A stretch of DNA of 45,202 nt from assembly GCA_002396885.1 (NCBI GenBank), contig DGXY01000075.1, forward strand, positions 67,397-112,598, read 5' to 3'. This DNA comes from Akkermansiaceae bacterium UBA5020 (lineage in GTDB: Bacteria; Verrucomicrobiota; Verrucomicrobiia; Verrucomicrobiales; DEV007). The notes below the pieces were generated by a model, which worked only from the letters and a program-made list of their open reading frames with translations, searched no databases and had not been told where the DNA came from. The position numbers and the translations under genes are program-made. Below, piece after piece: positions 42,022-45,202 of this stretch. Numbering within the stretch: position 1 is the stretch's first letter; each line of letters begins with the position of its first letter.

Positions 42022-42279
42022 CTAAGCCAAGCCCGTGAACGCGCGTGCGACCTGTCGTGATTCCCCGAGACCTGCGATTCCCAGCCGCTCGCCGGCATCC
42101 ACCGTCGGAGCCGTGGCAGCATTCGCCTTTACCCAGACCGCCAATTCCTTCAAGCCATCGCCGCCAAAGAAGTCCTCGTCGTAGTCAGCTCCAAACGCTG
42201 AAATATCAATACGGCGGCCGTCGTCCAGAATGATGCCAGGTTTTTCGTGATCGAGGGTCCCAAAGCGGATGAGCTTCAT
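42022..42279 (-). pseudogene. N-terminal stub of a fumarylacetoacetate-hydrolase-family gene
   Basis: 85 codons from the ATG at 42279. MKLIRFG, KPGIILDDGRRIDISAFG, DYDEDFFGGDGL and WVKANAATAPTVDAGERLG match the N-terminal domain of FAH-family hydrolases of about 280-290 residues, including ureidoglycolate lyase-like and 2,4-diketo-3-deoxy-L-fuconate hydrolase types. After that the family sequence (normally ...PSKIVCIGLNY) is replaced by GLGESRQVARAFTGLA and a stop. The whole catalytic metal-binding domain is absent, so the product should be inactive. It lies 76 bp before glcD and behind an operator-like site shared with the SDR gene. Confidence 0.8.
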
Positions 42280-42309
42280 GAATGGAGAACGAATTGGAAT
42301 CGGCCGGAG

Positions 42310-42327
42310 GTAAGAGGTCATACCAGT
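42310..42327. promoter_or_regulatory. Operator-like site before FAH stub/glcDEF (copy 2)
   Basis: GTAAGAGGTCATACCAGT lies 30 nt upstream of the FAH stub start. It is identical to 26041-26058 except for one base and contains the same GGT-ATG-ACC palindrome (minus strand). It is a probable binding site of the GntR/FCD regulator at 24528-25244. Confidence 0.6.
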
Positions 42328-42646
42328 TACCCGCCCGCGATCGGATTTCAATCAGTTTTCTGCCCAGGCCCCTCTCGGGACACCAGCACCCCCCGTTCAC
42401 CACGGCATGCGACTGGAGCGCTCCACCTCCGATCCTTCCCGGCACACTTTGATGAGGCAGACGGGCGTCTTCAGCTCACGCTGGATGCTTCATCACGTGA
42501 AACGGCCGCAAGGTCGGATTCGCCGAGGCCTCGATCTCCGGCGGCAAAACCCCGGCAGCAGTGAAGCAAGTCGAGTGAGGCAAGACTGATGGAAATCGGT
42601 TTCATGGTTTTGAAGGGTCCTTCGCGTGGCGGCAAGTGCACCGGCC
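42328..42646. other. Gene-poor stretch with possible decayed ORF
   Basis: There is no intact gene in about 320 bp. A minus-strand frame of 44 codons (42605 to 42471) begins MKPISISLASLDLL and could be the start of an exported protein, but it stops early. In other minus-strand frames, short protein-like pieces (ELKTPVCLIKVCREGSEVE) follow, which hints at a frameshifted, decayed gene. I do not recognise a family. Confidence 0.3.
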
Positions 42647-43918
42647 TCAGCGTTTCACCGCTCCACTCAACGGCCCTGTGCGCGTGGACCCGGAAAAATC
42701 GGTCTCAAGGAGGAATTTCACATCGGCCCGATCAAAGGGCGCCTCCCCCGTCGGCGTGGCGTCGTGCGTTTCGCCGTCCCAACCGAGATCCACGAAGTCC
42801 TCGAGCCCGCGTCCGGGCGAGGTGCCCTCCTTCGGTCCGTGCCCGACGATGACGTTGCCGGTGATGGTCACGCCCTCGCGGCCGTTGGGAAAATTCAAGG
42901 CGTTCCTGTCGCGGGAATAAAGGACATTGTTCGCCAAGACCATGCCCTCGCGTGCATTCCACGAGCCACCCTTGAAGGCATCGCCGGTGTTGATGATGGT
43001 GTTGTGGATGACTTGCAGGTTGAGCGATTTGTCCTGGTGATCCGTGCTGGCAAAGCCCGCCCCCTTCGCGCCGATGAGCACGTTGTTGCGCACGATCGCC
43101 TCGCCCTGCACCTGCATGGTGCTGTCGTCGCTGCGGTAGCAGAGATTGCGTTCGATCACGTTCACCGGCTTGCCCGCCGTGCCGTAGACGGTGATGCAGG
43201 GATACTGCGTGTCGTGGACGTGATTCTCCGCAACGAGATTCCCCCACGAGCCCTGCTTCACCTCGATGCCGTCACCCTGCGAACCGCGGCAATCGTGGAT
43301 GTGATTCAGGGCGATGACACTCTCGCTCATGAGAAACTCGCCGTGGTTCGCGCCGAGATACATGCCTTCGCCATGGCCGCCGCCGTGGTGGAGATGATTG
43401 CGGGTGAGAAAGAGCCGGCTCGTGTCGGCGCTGTTCGCCGAAAGACAGACCTGGCCGGTGTGATGGATGTGGCAACGGTCGATCCAGACCTCGCGGCAAC
43501 GGCCGAGACGCAGTCCGTGACTGCCGCCGGTGATCTCGACGCCCCGCAGGCAAAGGTAGCGAACATCGCCGCCTTGTCCGATGTTGAGCACGTTCTGCTT
43601 GTCATCCGGGCGCGTGAGGATCACCTGCGCCCCTTCCTCCGCCACGATCCAGATCGGGGCCTCCGCCGTGCCGCTCACCCCGATGTCCCAGAGCCGATCG
43701 ACGCTGTAGGTGCCCGCGGCTATGACGAGCTGATCGCCCGGTTGCAAGGCAGCGACCGCTTTCACGAGGGAGTCTCCATCCGGCCCGGCGTGTTTGATCA
43801 CGCGCTGCGGGGCGATGTTCGCCCAGGCGGGAGCATAACGCGGGTCGTCACCGGCCGCGGAACGTGGAGCGGACAGGAAAAGAAGCGGAAAGGCGAAAAG
43901 AACGGGGGCTATCTTCAT
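42647..43918 (-). CDS. Secreted right-handed beta-helix protein
   Basis: 423 residues with a signal peptide (FAFPLLFLSAPRSAAG). The rest is a right-handed parallel beta-helix with repeated turns such as EVWIDRCHIHHTG, RLFLTRNHLHHGGG, VIALNHIHDCRGSQGDGIEVK and LVAENHVHDTQ. This is the Beta_helix/NosD-like or polysaccharide-lyase-like fold (DUF1565-type start at PGDQLVIAAGTYSV). DGIEVKQGSWGN is reminiscent of lyases of families PL9 and PL31, but catalytic residues cannot be fixed by eye. It may bind or cleave a polysaccharide. It appears to be transcribed alone: the upstream region carries an inverted-repeat element 86 bp away. Confidence 0.85.
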   Translation of the reverse strand: MKIAPVLFAFPLLFLSAPRSAAGDDPRYAPAWANIAPQRVIKHAGPDGDSLVKAVAALQPGDQLVIAAGTYSVDRLWDIGVSGTAEAPIWIVAEEGAQVILTRPDDKQNVLNIGQGGDVRYLCLRGVEITGGSHGLRLGRCREVWIDRCHIHHTGQVCLSANSADTSRLFLTRNHLHHGGGHGEGMYLGANHGEFLMSESVIALNHIHDCRGSQGDGIEVKQGSWGNLVAENHVHDTQYPCITVYGTAGKPVNVIERNLCYRSDDSTMQVQGEAIVRNNVLIGAKGAGFASTDHQDKSLNLQVIHNTIINTGDAFKGGSWNAREGMVLANNVLYSRDRNALNFPNGREGVTITGNVIVGHGPKEGTSPGRGLEDFVDLGWDGETHDATPTGEAPFDRADVKFLLETDFSGSTRTGPLSGAVKR

Positions 43919-44003
43919 GATAAAGAAAGTCTTGCCCTCGGCGACGAGTTTTCACTACTGGTAAAACATCCGGCTTTGCGCCTGCCCCGGCGATTCGGAG
44001 ATC
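43919..44003. other. Upstream region of the beta-helix gene
   Basis: 85 bp between the beta-helix start codon and the inverted-repeat element. It must hold the ribosome binding region and possibly the promoter; no confident -10/-35 pair or operator is visible. Confidence 0.35.
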
Positions 44004-44146
44004 TTTACAGAATGATGGTTACAGAATGATACTCTTCTTTAATCGACTTCGCCGAACGCCCCAGCGACTTGGGAGCTTGGAATGGCCCGCTCCGATGCAC
44101 GGCGCCCCTTTCCAATCCAATCATTCTGTAACCATCATTCTGTAAA
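44004..44146. mobile_element. MITE-like element with perfect 27-bp inverted repeats, copy 1
   Basis: The arms at 44004-44030 and 44120-44146 are exact reverse complements over 27 bp. Each arm is itself two direct copies of TTACAGAATGAT separated by GG. The 89-bp interior codes for nothing recognisable. Its first part (CTCTTCTTTAATCGACTTCG) is shared in slightly changed form with copy 2, so the two are related elements in the same orientation. Confidence 0.85.
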
Positions 44147-44218
44147 TCCGGCTGGAGAGCGGGACTCATCTCGACGCACCCTGCCCCTCGACAAATCCAT
44201 ACAAAATGTATTCCTTAG

Positions 44219-45019
44219 TTATCTCATAAGAGTTGTGAAGGTAACTGTCTGTCGATTCAGATTGATCCACTGCATGGCCCGAAGGCCGGTGTGGCGCAGG
44301 AAGCGACGTTGGTGTTCCTCTACCTGTTTTGGGCGATGAAGAGACGCCGTAATGGAGAAGGCGATATCCGGCTCCAGAAGATGCACGCTCTGCATCCCGA
44401 GCTCCACGACACCTGAGAAGACGGGAATCTTCGTGATAACGGAACCTTCTCCACCGAGGCGGTGAGTGATCAGATCTCGATACAAGGAGGGATCGAGTCC
44501 GGCACCCCAGTCCGGAAGAACGCGTTGCATCGTCTCCCTCACGACATGACACGCCTCCGAGAGCGGTGTCCACGCCAAGGTCTCGAGTCGAACGGATCTT
44601 CTCGCCTGATGGTCCAGCGTCGTCGAAACAAACTCGCGTTGAACCCTCTCTGATCGAAAATTGAGGAGAGTTCCGTGCTTCAGCCCCGAAAGAAAAAGGT
44701 AGTTTAGCAACTGGGCCCGGTGCGCCGGGGAAAGGGTCTCCACGGTCTTCGTTTCAACGAGGACTCCGCCATCGACCAGAAAATCCACATAATAATCCTT
44801 CGCGAAGGACTCGAAGGATACGGTGAGGCGCGTTTCGCGGACAGTTTCGATCCCCACTTCCCGCATCCGGCGTTCCAATTCGGCCTGATAGAGCCTTTCA
44901 TCCAGATAACGGCCAAATTTGTTGTGGATTCCAAACGACAATCCCGTCACCACCTCATCAACAAGGTGAAAAGCCACCTGATCCAGAACCCGGACTGGAT
45001 GAGAAATCTCAATGGGCAT
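44219..45019 (-). CDS. GxxExxY-family PD-(D/E)XK-like protein with C-terminal extension
   Basis: 266 residues. The first ~125 match the GxxExxY family (PDDEXK_3): GIHNKFGRYLDERLYQAEL (family motif, slightly modified), then KDYYVDFLVDGGVLVETK, where D79, E89 and K91 form a PD-(D/E)XK nuclease-type site, and LNYLFLSGLKHGTLLNF. The family is usually about 125-130 residues. Here a second half of about 140 residues follows (ending LRAMQWINLNRQTVTFTT) whose fold I cannot name. GGGGAT lies 15-20 nt before the ATG. The gene is bracketed by two inverted-repeat elements in the same orientation. Its role is unknown; such proteins are much expanded in PVC bacteria. Confidence 0.8.
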   Translation of the reverse strand: MPIEISHPVRVLDQVAFHLVDEVVTGLSFGIHNKFGRYLDERLYQAELERRMREVGIETVRETRLTVSFESFAKDYYVDFLVDGGVLVETKTVETLSPAHRAQLLNYLFLSGLKHGTLLNFRSERVQREFVSTTLDHQARRSVRLETLAWTPLSEACHVVRETMQRVLPDWGAGLDPSLYRDLITHRLGGEGSVITKIPVFSGVVELGMQSVHLLEPDIAFSITASLHRPKQVEEHQRRFLRHTGLRAMQWINLNRQTVTFTTLMR

Positions 45020-45105
45020 CCCAAATGATTATCCCCTAACAGTCGTTCTGCAAACGTCCGATCCAGCGAGGGGCTTCCATCCAAGCAGTAGACTCGCCAG
45101 CGAGG

Positions 45106-45202
45106 TTTACAGAACAATGGTTACAGAATGATATTCTTCTTTCAATTGACTTCACCTCCCTTCGCCAACCCACAATTCCATCATTCTGTAACCATCATTC
45201 TG
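45106..45202. mobile_element. MITE-like element, copy 2, cut by window edge
   Basis: The left arm 45106-45132 matches copy 1 at 25 of 27 positions. The right arm begins at 45180 and its first 23 bases match copy 1 exactly before the window ends. The interior is only 47 bp and starts with a sequence like that of copy 1 (TTCTTCTTTCAATTGACTTC). Confidence 0.8.

Noticed and set aside
42407..42589. Plus-strand short frames in the gap near 42.5 kb
   Set aside because: They have random-looking composition and no ribosome site; the minus strand shows more protein-like fragments, so any gene there is a decayed minus-strand one.
44004..44146. Insertion sequence with transposase
   Set aside because: The interior is only 89 bp with no coding capacity, so at most it is a non-autonomous MITE-like element.

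Overview
The window reads as a high-GC chromosome segment from the PVC superphylum, most likely a Verrucomicrobiota (Prosthecobacter/Verrucomicrobium-like) bacterium. The reasons are the many planctomycete-type cytochrome c proteins (DUF1549/DUF1553 and DUF1587/1592/1588/1585), the DUF1501 and DUF1552 Tat-exported proteins, an ECF sigma factor of the Rhodopirellula/Verrucomicrobium type, formylglycine sulfatases, and a GxxExxY protein. This placement rests on gene content only. No rRNA, tRNA or CRISPR array was seen. Every gene except one toxin-antitoxin pair lies on the minus strand, so transcription runs from high to low coordinates.

Region 1 (1-13.6 kb) starts with a sigma factor and a membrane anti-sigma-like protein (13.5-12.0 kb). 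Their operon continues into a DUF1592-type cytochrome and a DUF1552 protein (11.9-8.0 kb). Next come a DUF1549/1553 cytochrome with its DUF1501 partner (7.9-3.8 kb), a GH28-like beta-helix protein, a second DUF1552 protein and a second DUF1592-type cytochrome that runs off the left edge. Region 2 (13.6-24.5 kb) holds a CocE-type hydrolase, two more DUF1549/1553 proteins and two more DUF1501 proteins. A PIN toxin-antitoxin pair on the plus strand sits between one such cytochrome and the neighbouring DUF1501 gene.

Region 3 (24.5-42.3 kb) looks like a carbohydrate-use locus. It has an FCD-type GntR regulator, an SDR dehydrogenase, an SMP-30 lactonase, an MFS sugar-acid transporter, an aldose 1-epimerase, an esterase/beta-helix fusion, two sulfatases, a sialidase remnant, a multidomain sugar-dehydrogenase-like cytochrome, a GlcDEF-type 2-hydroxyacid oxidase and the N-terminal stub of a fumarylacetoacetate-hydrolase-family gene. 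An 18-bp operator-like site occurs both before SDR-GntR and before the stub, suggesting one regulon. The set fits secreted breakdown of a sulfated, acylated polysaccharide, followed by a non-phosphorylating deoxysugar or sugar-acid route ending in a 2-hydroxyacid such as lactate. That pathway is inference.

Region 4 (42.3-45.2 kb) has a secreted beta-helix protein and a GxxExxY PD-(D/E)XK-like protein bracketed by two copies of an inverted-repeat element.

Three families of small repeats run through the window: an 8-bp iteron family, a ~70-bp hairpin family that codes for parts of signal peptides, and the 27-bp inverted-repeat element. They supply start codons, stop codons and signal-peptide residues to flanking genes. 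Eight adjacent gene pairs share a 4-bp ATGA overlap, which implies tight translational coupling.
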